Shown: positions 51,632-60,895, counted from the stretch's first letter. The stretch: 64,000 nucleotides of DNA from CAYZJR01 sp964503045 (GCA_964503045.1 CAZCZI010000022.1:32239-96238); one strand, 5' to 3'. Program-made: numbers and translations. Notes: generated by a model not told the origin, from the letters alone.

Positions 51632-51949
51632 ATGTCCTATCTGCTCATTCTGGCTGCTGCCAGCATATTTCTAGTGCTACTTGTCCTGTCGGTCGGGATA
51701 TATTTGGCGTCGCGACCTAAGGCCACACTGCCGCATCGTTTTTGCTTGGGCGATTTCTACATTAAGAGCGGACGCGAATTTATAGAGCACGGCGACTTTG
51801 AGCGCGCCATTATCGAATGCGATAAGGCACAGTTTTTTGCTCCCAATCATATAGAGGCGATTTTGCTTCGTGCAGCAGCCTATGAGGCAATCGGCAACGA
51901 TGAGATGGCGAGCAGGGATCGCAAGATTTTGCAATTATTGCAAGGGTAA
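51632..51949 (+). CDS. Small membrane-anchored TPR-like protein
   Basis: 105 residues from ATG 51632. One N-terminal membrane helix (YLLILAAASIFLVLLVLSVG) is followed by a hydrophilic part with one to two TPR-like helices (GREFIEHGDFERAIIECDKA; IEAILLRAAAYEAIGNDEMA). An open frame runs upstream to 51458, but it is Cys/Trp-rich and without a ribosome binding site. It is divergent from folK and convergent with the HAD gene 18 bp away. Function unknown. Confidence 0.68.
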   Translation: MSYLLILAAASIFLVLLVLSVGIYLASRPKATLPHRFCLGDFYIKSGREFIEHGDFERAIIECDKAQFFAPNHIEAILLRAAAYEAIGNDEMASRDRKILQLLQG

Positions 51950-51967
51950 AAGTAAGGCCCAGAACTG

Positions 51968-52657
51968 CTAGGAAAAAATTGCTTCGACAATCATGGTTGT
52001 GTCACCCAAGTTTTTGAACAGGTAGTCCGGCTGATGCCGCTCGAGGTCTTCCCAGGAGGTTCTTCCAGTATTTACGGCGATTGATTTGGCGCCGTATCCT
52101 TTGGCGCACAGAACGTCATTTATGGCATCACCGATGATGACAATTTCGGCTGGAACAAAAGCAATATTGAAATGTAAATGGGCTCGCTTGGCGGCGATGC
52201 CAGGCAGATCCATGCGGTTTGCGGAGTCTGAACCATAGGCGCCCATCTCAAAGTAGTGATTGAGCTCGAAGCGATTGAGCTTCATGCGAGCCCCGCGTTC
52301 GACATTTCCGGTAAGCAAGCCAAGATACGAGTCGCTGCGCGCTTTGAGGCTGTTGAGCAGCTCCACGACGCCCGGATGAATGATGTAATAGCGCGATGCC
52401 GCAATCTCGTCTTCCAGAACTGAGAGATAAATCTCTAACAGCTCTTCCATTCTTCTTTCGATGTCCAAGTCGCTCCAACCGGCTGCACGCAGAATTTCAG
52501 TGAGAATCTGCGGGTCGGTCTTGCCGGACATGACTATGTTTGCTGCTTCGGACGGAACCTTGAATCTCTCTGCCAAAACGCGACCAATTGCGCGTCGGCC
52601 GGCTCCATCCGAGGAGATCATGGTTTCATCAATGTCGAAAAGAATCAGTCGCTTCAT
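51968..52657 (-). CDS. HAD-superfamily hydrolase (phosphoglycolate-phosphatase-like)
   Basis: A 229-residue phosphatase of the haloacid dehalogenase superfamily. Motif I is LILFDIDETMISSDGAG with nucleophile Asp and acid/base Asp, motif II GLLTGN, and motif IV IIGDAINDVLCAKGYG. A helical cap (about 20-95) follows motif I as in Gph-type enzymes. Substrate not predictable; phosphoglycolate or another small phospho-metabolite is typical. It starts 47 bp after the stop of the diguanylate cyclase gene on the same strand. Confidence 0.88.
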   Translation of the reverse strand: MKRLILFDIDETMISSDGAGRRAIGRVLAERFKVPSEAANIVMSGKTDPQILTEILRAAGWSDLDIERRMEELLEIYLSVLEDEIAASRYYIIHPGVVELLNSLKARSDSYLGLLTGNVERGARMKLNRFELNHYFEMGAYGSDSANRMDLPGIAAKRAHLHFNIAFVPAEIVIIGDAINDVLCAKGYGAKSIAVNTGRTSWEDLERHQPDYLFKNLGDTTMIVEAIFS

Positions 52658-52704
52658 TGCGCTTGAGTGCCCTGCCTATAGGATTCGGTATTGGATGCAC
52701 CGAC

Positions 52705-55629
52705 TTACTCGATATGTTCGCTGTTGCGCACTTGATCGCGTGCTTGTTCGCGAATTTGATCTATTAATAAGTCTTGCGATATTTTTCGCGGCAGATCCTT
52801 ATCTATTATCTCGCTTAAGGACGGCCATTCAATTATTGCTTGCTCTTCTTCATAGATTCTAACCTGGTCGCGACCGCTGTTCTTCGCGACATAAAGTGCT
52901 TTGTCTGCCTTGTCGATGAGGTCGGCCATGTCCACGGCTTGTTTGGGGAAGGCAGCTGTTCCTAACGATGCGGTGATGCGTCCCAATCCAGGCACATGCG
53001 AGTTGCGAATCTGACTGCAGAGACGATCGGCAATTAGTGCTGCTTCCAACAGTGATGTTTCAGGCAGAATAATTCCAAACTCTTCTCCGCCATATCGAGC
53101 TGCCGTATCGCCGCTTCGCAAGAGGGTTTTCAATATGGCCGCCACTTGGCGAATAGCTTGGTCGCCGACGGGGTGGCCGAAATTGTCGTTGATGTATTTG
53201 AGCTTGTCGAGGTCGATCATAATGAGCGACAACGATGTGTTCTTTCTTTCTGCCAGTCTGAGTTCTTCGCTCAAGCGGTTCTTGAAGTAGATGTGGTTGA
53301 ACAAGCCGGTCAATCCATCTGTAATTGCTTGATGCCGCACTTGAGCGAACAAGTGAGCGTGCGTAATTGCGACTGCGACTTGGTCGGCTATTGCTGCGAC
53401 CAAACGAATTTCGTCCGGGCGCCAATTGCGCAGGGTACGGCATTGATGCACGATAAGGAGTCCGACCAGACGGTTTTCATTGAGCAGTGGTGCCGCGATC
53501 AAAGACTGTGATGCTGTGTGATCCAAGAAGTCCTTAAACGGCATGGCACGGCTGTCTGCAAAGACATTGTTGATGATTGCAATCGGCGCATCACGCAAAG
53601 TGGTATTACCATCTTGCTGACCCGCAGGTGGATCACTGTTCAGTTCGGTGAGTCGATCGAGGTTGATGCCGAGCACCGTATTGCGTCCAGGGACCTGGCT
53701 GTTGAAGGACATATTAGGATGGAAATCGAGGTTGTCGGGATACATGCTTATCCCTTGCATCGATTGATAGAAGTCTGTGTGTGTTTCGTGCGTGATTACC
53801 AGCGGACCTTCCGCTCTTGGTTGTGCGATTTGAATACGATCGGCGCCCAGAGCCATAAGCAATTCTCCGGTTACGGTAGCGAGCGTGGTATCAAGATCCA
53901 GCGAGCTGCGCACCGATCTAACGATGTGATTGATGAGCACTTCCTGATCGGCAAGTTTCTTGGTGTAGTTGTATAAACGCGAGTGTTCCATCGCCAAGGT
54001 GACTTGTCCGGCAACCGCTGCAACAAGCTCGAGTTCGGCGTCGGTCCATTGTCTCAGATTGTCGCATTGATGGACGAGAATCATCCCCAACGGACCTTCT
54101 CTGGTGCTAATCGGGCAGGCAATGAGGGAGCGAATCGACTTCCAGTCGTTAGGCGAGCCTTTTGAATTTTCAAACAGCGGTGTAGGTCCGCGCTCGTCGC
54201 GGATGTCCATTGAAAGCACGGTTCCTTGCTGCAAGATATTGCGCAGTTCGCTGTGCTCAGTCACTAGAATCGAACGATTCTTGAGTGGGCTGCCACCAAG
54301 TTGTTCGTTCCACCAAACATAGTTGAAGATCAACTCGTCATCGGCAACATCGGCTGTGTCTTTGGTGTCGAGAAGTGCCAAGCAGCACCGGCTGGCTTCG
54401 AGATTTTGTCCGAGTTCACGCACTGCCGTGTTCAAAATGTCGTCTAGATCCAAGCATTGGCGAATTGATTCGGATATTCCTTGCACCATTGTTTTGTGCT
54501 CTTTGTCAGACTCGAGCATCATAGCCATCTCGTTGAATGCTCGTGCAAGTAGCCCTAGCTCGTCGCGAGCAGGCACTTTGACGCGCTTAGAGAAGTCGCC
54601 CTTTCCAATGGCAATTGCTTCTTTCACCAACACATGGATTGTCTTGGTGAAGTGACTGGTGACTGCACACGCGAGTGCCACGGATACGCTGATTGCGCAT
54701 AAGGCGAGCACCACCATGATCATCAACCAGTCGTGCGCCGCTCCATAAATCGAATCGGTTGGCACGCCGACGACCACCAGCCAATCTGTGGAAGGTACGC
54801 GATCGAATGCGTATGCTCTCGGGGTCGGATCTGCAATTCCCACACCTTCGATTGTGCCGCGCACCTTTCTGGAGGCCGCTTGTACGGTTTTGGCGTGTGA
54901 GAAGTCTTTTCCTTCCCAGTATTCATTTTGAAGAGTGCGGGTGATCACTCGTTTGTTTTTGTCGATAATTGCCACCAGCGAACCGCTGGTTGCTGCGTTA
55001 TGCCCGTTGGGTTCGCCGATTTGGCTTGCTTCTGCCAGCCCACTAAATAGATTGAGAACAGCTCGCGGTTTGATAGAAGCTACGAGCACTGCAGTCAGCT
55101 TTCCGTCGCGGATGATCGGAACACCGGCAAGAAGTGCAGGTTTGCCGCTCAAGGGCGATGACCGTACATAGTCCGACACCATGGGCTTTTTGGCTTCTAC
55201 CAGCTTCGTAAAGAAAGCGCAGCTGGAGAAGGGTACCGTACGCTTTGCTGATGGCGTCGTTGAAACGACCGGAACACCCTTGGTCGTCACCAGGTCAATC
55301 TCAGACCAATCAGGCTGTGCGGCCAGCGCGGTGGTCAAAATATTTTGCGTCGAAGCTACATTTGCAGTCGATACTGACTGGATATCCGGAAGAGATGCCA
55401 GTGCGCCCAGAGTTTTGACTTGCGCCTCTGTCCACTGTTGAAGGGTTCTTGATGAAATTGCGGCTTGGAAGGTCGTAGCGCGTTCTGCTTCGTGTTTGAG
55501 GGTTCGATACTCTTTCCAAAGTGCAAAACTGCCGATTGCCAAAAGCGGAGCTGCCACCCCAACGCAAAGGAGCAGCATGCGAGTGCGTATATTCAGATTC
55601 GAGAGCTGTGTGAGCTTTGGAAATTGCAC
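52705..55629 (-). CDS. Membrane sensor diguanylate cyclase (Cache-HAMP-GAF-GAF-GGDEF)
   Basis: A 974-residue protein. Membrane helix 1 (about 17-38), an extracytoplasmic Cache-like sensor (about 40-300), helix 2, and a HAMP domain (about 320-375; SKRVKVPARDELGLLARAFN) precede two GAF domains (about 395-545 and 575-765). The C-terminal GGDEF domain (about 795-945) has ARYGGEEFGIILPET, active-site GGEEF near residue 848, and the inhibitory site RSGD five residues before it. It should make c-di-GMP with product feedback in response to external and internal signals. GTG 55629 is the likely start. Confidence 0.9.
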   Translation of the reverse strand: MQFPKLTQLSNLNIRTRMLLLCVGVAAPLLAIGSFALWKEYRTLKHEAERATTFQAAISSRTLQQWTEAQVKTLGALASLPDIQSVSTANVASTQNILTTALAAQPDWSEIDLVTTKGVPVVSTTPSAKRTVPFSSCAFFTKLVEAKKPMVSDYVRSSPLSGKPALLAGVPIIRDGKLTAVLVASIKPRAVLNLFSGLAEASQIGEPNGHNAATSGSLVAIIDKNKRVITRTLQNEYWEGKDFSHAKTVQAASRKVRGTIEGVGIADPTPRAYAFDRVPSTDWLVVVGVPTDSIYGAAHDWLMIMVVLALCAISVSVALACAVTSHFTKTIHVLVKEAIAIGKGDFSKRVKVPARDELGLLARAFNEMAMMLESDKEHKTMVQGISESIRQCLDLDDILNTAVRELGQNLEASRCCLALLDTKDTADVADDELIFNYVWWNEQLGGSPLKNRSILVTEHSELRNILQQGTVLSMDIRDERGPTPLFENSKGSPNDWKSIRSLIACPISTREGPLGMILVHQCDNLRQWTDAELELVAAVAGQVTLAMEHSRLYNYTKKLADQEVLINHIVRSVRSSLDLDTTLATVTGELLMALGADRIQIAQPRAEGPLVITHETHTDFYQSMQGISMYPDNLDFHPNMSFNSQVPGRNTVLGINLDRLTELNSDPPAGQQDGNTTLRDAPIAIINNVFADSRAMPFKDFLDHTASQSLIAAPLLNENRLVGLLIVHQCRTLRNWRPDEIRLVAAIADQVAVAITHAHLFAQVRHQAITDGLTGLFNHIYFKNRLSEELRLAERKNTSLSLIMIDLDKLKYINDNFGHPVGDQAIRQVAAILKTLLRSGDTAARYGGEEFGIILPETSLLEAALIADRLCSQIRNSHVPGLGRITASLGTAAFPKQAVDMADLIDKADKALYVAKNSGRDQVRIYEEEQAIIEWPSLSEIIDKDLPRKISQDLLIDQIREQARDQVRNSEHIE

Positions 55630-55956
55630 CTAACGCGTCTCCGGATTGGGAGCTCGGTTTCCTAGAATTACTTGGTTGGGAAAGAAACTGCTCTGGATGG
55701 CGCTTTCGTAGCCTTGGCCTAGATCGTCCTCTGCGGTCCCTTTTGTGTCAGACCACGAGATCTTGCCAAGATTATAGTTCTTGTATGGAAAAGGGAAAGG
55801 GAATTTCACGCAATGCAACGCAGAAAGATCCGCTTTCAGTGGGAAAACACGTATTAATTTCATTCCATTCAAATTGCGATTGCCTATTTTTGTTAAGAAG
55901 GTCGAATCCTGTGGTGCGGTTCTCGAATTGATCTCGCCACGCGAGATCACGCGACA

Positions 55957-56088
55957 CGAAGCAGGCGACGCGNNNNNNNNNNNNNNNNNNNNNNNNNNNN
56001 NNNNNNNNNNNNNNNNNNNNNNNNNNNNNNNNNNNNNNNNNNNNNNNNNNNNNNNNNNNNNNNNNNNNNNNNCGAAGCAGGCGACGCG
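55957..56088. repeat. 16-bp repeats flanking a scaffold gap
   Basis: CGAAGCAGGCGACGCG stands directly on both sides of the N-run (55957-55972 and 56073-56088), so the missing part is almost surely a tandem array of this unit. Just upstream, GCGAGATCACGCG (55941-55953) matches the array at 9.66-9.72 kb. The remaining 55630-55956 stretch shows no gene. Confidence 0.8.
55973..56072. other. Scaffold gap (100 N) inside a short-repeat array
   Basis: Exactly 100 N between two copies of the same 16-bp sequence. The true length is unknown. Confidence 0.95.
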
Positions 56089-56096
56089 TGGTTTCT

Positions 56097-57311
56097 TTAA
56101 CGCCTGAGGCTGTTTTCGAGGTGAATGCGGGTGTAGCGGGAGCTTTCCAGTTCGCTTATGAGGTCGAAGGCGCGTTCGGTATCGAGCGGAATTTTGCTTT
56201 CCAGCTCCAGGCTGAGCCCCATATGCATGGCTACGAGAATCTCTTCAGCTGCAGCTTGCTTCTTCTCTTGTTTCAAAAACACGTCGACTTTAACCATGCG
56301 CGCAATCAAGCAGGCATCTTCGAATTCGAGAGCACGCTCCGACAGGTTGAGTGCACCTGTGGCGTCGCCTTCGGCGAATGCCGCACAGGCTGCTGCGGCA
56401 AGCAGGCTTGCTTTCAGCTCCCCATCGACTCCGGGAAAGTCCGAAGTGTAGATAAACGACTTGCGGGCTTGCTTGTACTTTCTTGTGCGATACGCCAAAA
56501 CCGCTTCCAAAAAGTGTGGGTAGAGGGTGAAGCCGCTCAGTTTCTTAAGCGTGTTTAGTTTCTTTTTGGCTGCTCTTCGCATTCCGGCACGATCGAACAT
56601 AAGCCCTAATTTGCAGGTGATGCTCGCGCTTTCCGGGCAAACCTTCCAATCATGAATTGCTTGTTTGAGATCGTCGCTAACCATCGGGCGCGCCAGGCTC
56701 GAGAACCACATTCTTACATGGCTGTTGCGAATGGCAATAATGTAAATCACTGCAAGCACCGATTGCACTATCACTAGTGGCAATCGCTGCTCTGGGCTGC
56801 CGGCAGTAAATGCCAGCTGCCATTTGAGGCCGCCAAGCCCGCACAGAGACATAATCGGATCGGCTATAAGATTCAATCCGAGAGTAAATGCAATGGTGTA
56901 ACCAATCAATGTTGCCAGAAATGGATGAGGGCGAAACAGCAGCGCAGGCATCAAAGATAACGCCAATAGGCACTGAGCGATGGTTCCCGAAAACAAAACC
57001 GGAATGATCATAGAATCAGACGACAATCCTGCCGGTTCCACCTGATACCACAAGAAACCATAGCTCCAACTGCGAATGTAGCCGCCCAAAAGCTCGCAGC
57101 AGACGCTGGTGGCGCGCAAGTCGAGCAAGACCAACATCGGAAAAACCAGGAAAAAGACGATTCTCCATACAAAGGTTCTGTCTTCATCGGTGAGATCTTC
57201 TCGCGACAGTCGATCGCGATCGGACCAAAGTTTGACTACCGTCGAAACCGATACCAGAGCGGCGACCGCGGTTACGCACCAGAGATACAGATCGTTCAAA
57301 TGAAACTGCAT
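56097..57311 (-). CDS. Membrane protein with TPR-like tail, inactive paralog of the M50-like protease
   Basis: 404 residues from ATG 57311 (GGAAG five bases upstream). The membrane half (about 1-220) aligns with the 57778-58965 product: VFFLVFPMLVLLDLRATSVC against FILILPVAVFLHEMGHAFAI, then a shared GG and hydrophobic pattern. The zinc-binding HEMGH has become DLRAT, so protease activity is lost. The C-terminal half (about 225-404) is helical repeats with ALNLSERALEFEDACLIARM, TPR-like. It lies downstream of the active paralog on the same strand. It could be a pseudo-protease regulator; this is inference. Confidence 0.75.
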   Translation of the reverse strand: MQFHLNDLYLWCVTAVAALVSVSTVVKLWSDRDRLSREDLTDEDRTFVWRIVFFLVFPMLVLLDLRATSVCCELLGGYIRSWSYGFLWYQVEPAGLSSDSMIIPVLFSGTIAQCLLALSLMPALLFRPHPFLATLIGYTIAFTLGLNLIADPIMSLCGLGGLKWQLAFTAGSPEQRLPLVIVQSVLAVIYIIAIRNSHVRMWFSSLARPMVSDDLKQAIHDWKVCPESASITCKLGLMFDRAGMRRAAKKKLNTLKKLSGFTLYPHFLEAVLAYRTRKYKQARKSFIYTSDFPGVDGELKASLLAAAACAAFAEGDATGALNLSERALEFEDACLIARMVKVDVFLKQEKKQAAAEEILVAMHMGLSLELESKIPLDTERAFDLISELESSRYTRIHLENSLRR

Positions 57312-57497
57312 TAAGACTTCCGTTGTTTCCAATTAGGCTCTTAGTCGGAATCCTCTTCCTTTAGGGAGGGAGAGGAGGATGTCAAATTATAGAAACCCGA
57401 TTCATGACAAGCGTGAGACAAAATTATGAATCAGGTTAATAAGAAGGAACGTAAAGAGAGAATTCCTTCTAGATTTTTGGCGCCGAGAGCTGGGTCG

Positions 57498-57746
57498 TTA
57501 GGTGGTTTGGTGGCTGTGGAGCAGTGTCGTCACCACGTCTTTAGTTTCTTTTAGCGCGGTTTTGAGATCGTTAATGCTCGCCTCGATTCTCTGAAAGTCT
57601 TCTTTTTGCGCTGCATGTTCAATTTCAACGCACACTGCATCCATGCGGCGGGCATACATGATGCGGCTGGAACCCTTCAGTTGATGGGCCAGTTTTGATA
57701 TTGAGGTTGAATCCCGTGCCTTTAGTGCCGACTCAAGTTTTGCGAT
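57498..57746 (-). pseudogene. HPt (histidine phosphotransfer) domain, 5' end frameshifted
   Basis: On the minus strand an open frame from 57746 to the stop at 57498 encodes about 82 residues with the HPt signature SKLAHQLKGSSRIMYARRMD (phospho-accepting His), then VCVEIEHAAQKEDFQRIEAS and a helical tail. It has no usable start: TGA stands just before the frame. Removing one A from the AAAA run near 57738-57741 joins ATG 57748-57750 to the frame, giving MNRKLESALKARDSTSISKL. Either a recent frameshift or an assembly error explains this. The 57333-57497 part shows only weak inverted repeats. Confidence 0.7.
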
Positions 57747-57777
57747 TCATTTTCCAACAAAGTTGTTTACCCGCTTA

Positions 57778-58965
57778 TTAAGCACGTTTTCGAGTAATCG
57801 CCAACTCATTGGTCACGAGACTGCTCAGTGTTGGATCTAGCCATGTCAACTCTCGCGCAGTCAAGAGTTGCTTCTCCGCTTCTTTGTGCATACCAGCTTT
57901 GTTGAGTGCTGTGGCTAAGTAGAATCGAGGATCTGCGAGTGATTGATCCGTAAGCGATGCTTCGGAATATGCTTGAATTGCGTCCTCCCAATTTTCGATT
58001 CCAGTCGATTTCTTGCTCGCTTCGTTTTGATGAGCTTGCTCCATCAAACAATGCCCGATCGCCATATGTCCACGGCAGCGGAGGGTTTGAGATGCGTTGG
58101 GAGCTTCTGCAACTTCTTCGAAACACTCAATTGCTTCATCTAGTTTGCCCTTGCTTTGTTGAATGTATCCTTTCAAAAGCCAGCGGTCGAGCAAACCTGG
58201 ATCGAGTTTTTCCACGATCTTCAAACATTGTTTGGCGCCGGCTTCAATTCCCACTAAATAGTACGACCACGCGAGATTAAGATAATTGACGGCAGTTGGT
58301 TCTGTCTTGATGCGTTCTTTCAGTTGACCGAATTGTTTAGACCAAACCGGTCGCGTTTTGGAACTAAACCAGACTTTCGGGGTGATACCAAAAACACCCC
58401 AACAAAACACCACGACGATAATTGCATGCACGACTGCTATAGCGGTCACCAACGAGTGAGCGGGCGAAAGATATATTATTCGCCAGTCTCCATAGACATT
58501 CATCAAGGACATAAGTGCGTAGCTGATTGTGTTGCCACCAATCGACCACAATCCAAAATACACGCAGAGTGCTACCACCGGTGGTGACTTGGCGAGGTAT
58601 GCGATAGTAAGTGCAATCAGTCCGAGTGTGACATCAACAATTGTTCCCGCCAGGGCAATGAGAACTTGTTGCTCGGGGGAAAATGCAGACTTTGAGGTTA
58701 CTTCGCCGACGAGCAGCGCAAAGTAAAAGCTGTTTACCTCTCCGCCAAAAAACTTGATGGCAAACGCGTGTCCCATCTCATGAAGAAACACCGCGACCGG
58801 CAAAATAAGAATGAATGTGGCTCGCATCAGCAAACTGCGATCGTTGGCAGTCAAATCGTTGTCAAACAGACTTTTCCAATTCTTTGCCACATTCCTGATC
58901 GTGACGATCATCAGTGGAATCAACAGAATCAAAAGCCATTCGTTTGAGCGGATGTTCGAGTTCAT
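57778..58965 (-). CDS. Site-2-protease-like (M50) membrane metallopeptidase with TPR tail
   Basis: 395 residues from ATG 58965 (a TTG at 58983 is possible). The N-terminal membrane half has the zinc motif FLHEMGHAFAIKFFGGEVNS with His62, Glu63 and His66, followed by LAGTIVDVTLGLIALTIAYL, the pattern of M50 intramembrane proteases. A third ligand may be the Asp in NVYGDW. The C-terminal half (about 220-395) is TPR-like (GKLDEAIECFEEVAEAPNAS; ADPRFYLATALNKAGMHKEA). Probable regulated intramembrane proteolysis; substrate unknown. An inactive paralog is downstream. Confidence 0.82.
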   Translation of the reverse strand: MNSNIRSNEWLLILLIPLMIVTIRNVAKNWKSLFDNDLTANDRSLLMRATFILILPVAVFLHEMGHAFAIKFFGGEVNSFYFALLVGEVTSKSAFSPEQQVLIALAGTIVDVTLGLIALTIAYLAKSPPVVALCVYFGLWSIGGNTISYALMSLMNVYGDWRIIYLSPAHSLVTAIAVVHAIIVVVFCWGVFGITPKVWFSSKTRPVWSKQFGQLKERIKTEPTAVNYLNLAWSYYLVGIEAGAKQCLKIVEKLDPGLLDRWLLKGYIQQSKGKLDEAIECFEEVAEAPNASQTLRCRGHMAIGHCLMEQAHQNEASKKSTGIENWEDAIQAYSEASLTDQSLADPRFYLATALNKAGMHKEAEKQLLTARELTWLDPTLSSLVTNELAITRKRA

Positions 58966-59065
58966 TCTCAGAGAATACACCAACTGAGACGCGTTGTGAT
59001 CCCAGGCGCCTATGAGCCTGTGACGTCTTCAAGGCTTTTGCCCAAGCTTTCGTGAAAATCTAAGT

Positions 59066-59485
59066 TTAGGCTGTGCTTGCCAGATATCTTCTTTCTATAG
59101 GAACCACGGCGGATAGCGCTTCCAAAAGTTCATGCGCGGTTGGACGAAGCAAAAAACGATCTGCCAGCTCGGCAGTTTGAACGGCGGTGCAAACGGAATT
59201 TGCTGCCTGGTTAGCGGTGTCTCTGCCGTTGAAGACAATGACAATCGCAGTGTGCGGGCAGACGCGGCGAGCATGCGCTGCCACACAGGCAAGCGCCAAG
59301 TCCATTCCCTGGAAGCACAAAATCAAGCAAGCGAAACGCTTTTCGTCAATCAGTGAAGAGGCGATTTGCGGATTGCCGGTAGCTAAAACTGGTAAACCGA
59401 CACTCGACAAAATCGACTCGGTTTGCCTGCGCGAGTCGGGATCGAGGTCGCAATAAATCATCTCTATATCGGTGATAGAGCCCAT
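59066..59485 (-). CDS. Pseudo-receiver (response-regulator-like) protein
   Basis: 139 residues from ATG 59485 (a GTG at 59515 is an alternative). The length and alternating pattern fit a receiver fold (IEMIYCDLDPDSRRQTESIL; FACLILCFQGMDLALACVAA; IVIVFNGRD; RFLLRPTAHELLEALS). The phospho-acceptor Asp position before the GMD turn is Cys, and the usual Lys of the KP motif is Arg, so it is probably not phosphorylated. No output domain follows. It lies near the broken HPt domain, so a local relay module may be decaying. Confidence 0.6.
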   Translation of the reverse strand: MGSITDIEMIYCDLDPDSRRQTESILSSVGLPVLATGNPQIASSLIDEKRFACLILCFQGMDLALACVAAHARRVCPHTAIVIVFNGRDTANQAANSVCTAVQTAELADRFLLRPTAHELLEALSAVVPIERRYLASTA

Positions 59486-59624
59486 GGTTTCCGCCGTTTG
59501 TAACGCCAAATTCACAAGATTAGCAATATGTCATTCATCTTACGCGCCTGCCAGGCAGCGCAGGTACCAGCACCCATATAAGTTCGTATGGGCAACCCCT
59601 CGTCTGCCAGAAATCAGGGCTTTT

Positions 59625-60530
59625 CTAGCGACCAAACAGCCGAAGCAGGACCACGGAGATTGAGTAAAGACCAATCAAGGCGCCCATAACCAAAAGCATC
59701 GAAAAGGCTGTGGGATCGGGCGTAATGATGAGAGCCACCACCGATGAGCCAAAAACCGCCCAGCGCCAGATCTTGATCAATTGGGTGGAGGTCACCAAAC
59801 CTGTGAAGGACAGGGCGAAAATCACAACTGGTAGCTGAAAGCACAGCCCCATGTACATCATGATTGTCGTGACAAGAGAGATATAGAAATCCAGGCGTTG
59901 ATTGATCGGTGTGACGCCTGCACCAAATGACCCAAAAAAATGAAGCATGGGCGGCAAGAGGCAGTAATAAGCAAAGGCGGCGCCGCATATGAATAGAAAT
60001 GGGCTGCCCAGTACAAATGGCATAAGTACTCTTCGCTCTTTGCGAGTCAGTCCGGGTCCGACGAATCTGCAAATCTCAAGCAAAATGAAGGGCGACGCAA
60101 GAACAAGCGCCATGTAAAACCCGACTTTGAAGAAAACTACGATTGGCTCTTCCAGTGAAAGAGCCTGGAAAGTGATGTTGCCGGCCGGAGCTTGAAGGAA
60201 TCTCATCACATTTTTGCAGAAGAAAAGTGACGCTAGAAATGCAATGCAAACGTAGGAAACCCCTCGAATAATGCGGACTCTGAGCTCGTCGAGATGCTCG
60301 ACAAGCGACATCGATTTATCGCCAAAACCCTGTTCTTCAGGAACTTCCAGCGGCGTCTGCGCTTCCGGCTCAGACTCGGTCGACTCTTGGTGCTGTTCGG
60401 TCGAATTTGGATCGAAGTTGACCAAGGACACGGGCTCTTTTTCAGCCTCGTGCGCCGGCGCCGCCGTTAAGTCTTGTTGATTGCTTTCAGTCAAGGTTCG
60501 ATTTCGGTTGGAACAAGCCCATTCTATCAA
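59625..60530 (-). CDS. tatC: Sec-independent protein translocase subunit TatC
   Basis: A 301-residue membrane protein that recognises twin-arginine signal peptides. The family N-terminus is MSLVEHLDELRVRIIRGVSY, and six membrane helices follow; FYMALVLASPFILLEICRFV and PGLTRKERRVLMPF mark the second and third segments. An acidic, Gln/Ser-rich 70-residue extension precedes the core. The first start is TTG 60530, weakly supported; a start closer to the core is possible. tatA is not in the window. The RiPP-like genes lie 160 bp upstream on the same strand. Confidence 0.94.
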   Translation of the reverse strand: MIEWACSNRNRTLTESNQQDLTAAPAHEAEKEPVSLVNFDPNSTEQHQESTESEPEAQTPLEVPEEQGFGDKSMSLVEHLDELRVRIIRGVSYVCIAFLASLFFCKNVMRFLQAPAGNITFQALSLEEPIVVFFKVGFYMALVLASPFILLEICRFVGPGLTRKERRVLMPFVLGSPFLFICGAAFAYYCLLPPMLHFFGSFGAGVTPINQRLDFYISLVTTIMMYMGLCFQLPVVIFALSFTGLVTSTQLIKIWRWAVFGSSVVALIITPDPTAFSMLLVMGALIGLYSISVVLLRLFGR

Positions 60531-60690
60531 CTCCAGGCACTTTCTCTGTTTCTCAATTCAGTAATTCCTCTCTCACGCACAATTAAAGACCGGGAGTTTT
60601 CAGTTGGTTTGCTGTGTTGTTCTGTTCCGCAGGCACCTTCTCAGCCTGTTATGCGTGCACCGAATCTGGTGCTTCAAATTTGCTTTCGAA

Positions 60691-60855
60691 TTAGCCTGGC
60701 GAGTAGAGAGACCAGCAACTCGTCCGCCCCTTCACTCCTTTGGCGCCTTCTACCTTTCTCATTCGATTCGTGTTGTTTAGTTGTCTGACTTTCAGTTTTA
60801 CACTGTGCTTCTTAGACTGCACTTTGTTTAACTTGTCTTCCTTGTTTCTAATCAT
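60691..60855 (-). CDS. RiPP-precursor-like peptide 1 (54 residues)
   Basis: From ATG 60853-60855 with GGAGGG eight bases upstream, a strong Shine-Dalgarno. The leader-like part ends VKLKVRQLNNTNRMRKVEGA. The last 16 residues (KGVKGRTSCWSLYSPG) would be the core, with one Cys plus Ser/Thr. It aligns over its length with the neighbouring 54-residue ORF: LKxxxLxNTNxM, a G-G/A pair, then TSC. This is the pattern of double-glycine-type peptide natural product precursors. No modification enzyme or peptidase-transporter gene is in the window, so the assignment is inference. Confidence 0.7.
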   Translation of the reverse strand: MIRNKEDKLNKVQSKKHSVKLKVRQLNNTNRMRKVEGAKGVKGRTSCWSLYSPG

Positions 60856-60895
60856 TGTCTGACCCTCCGAATTGCCACTTTTCGTGGAGGTGTCG

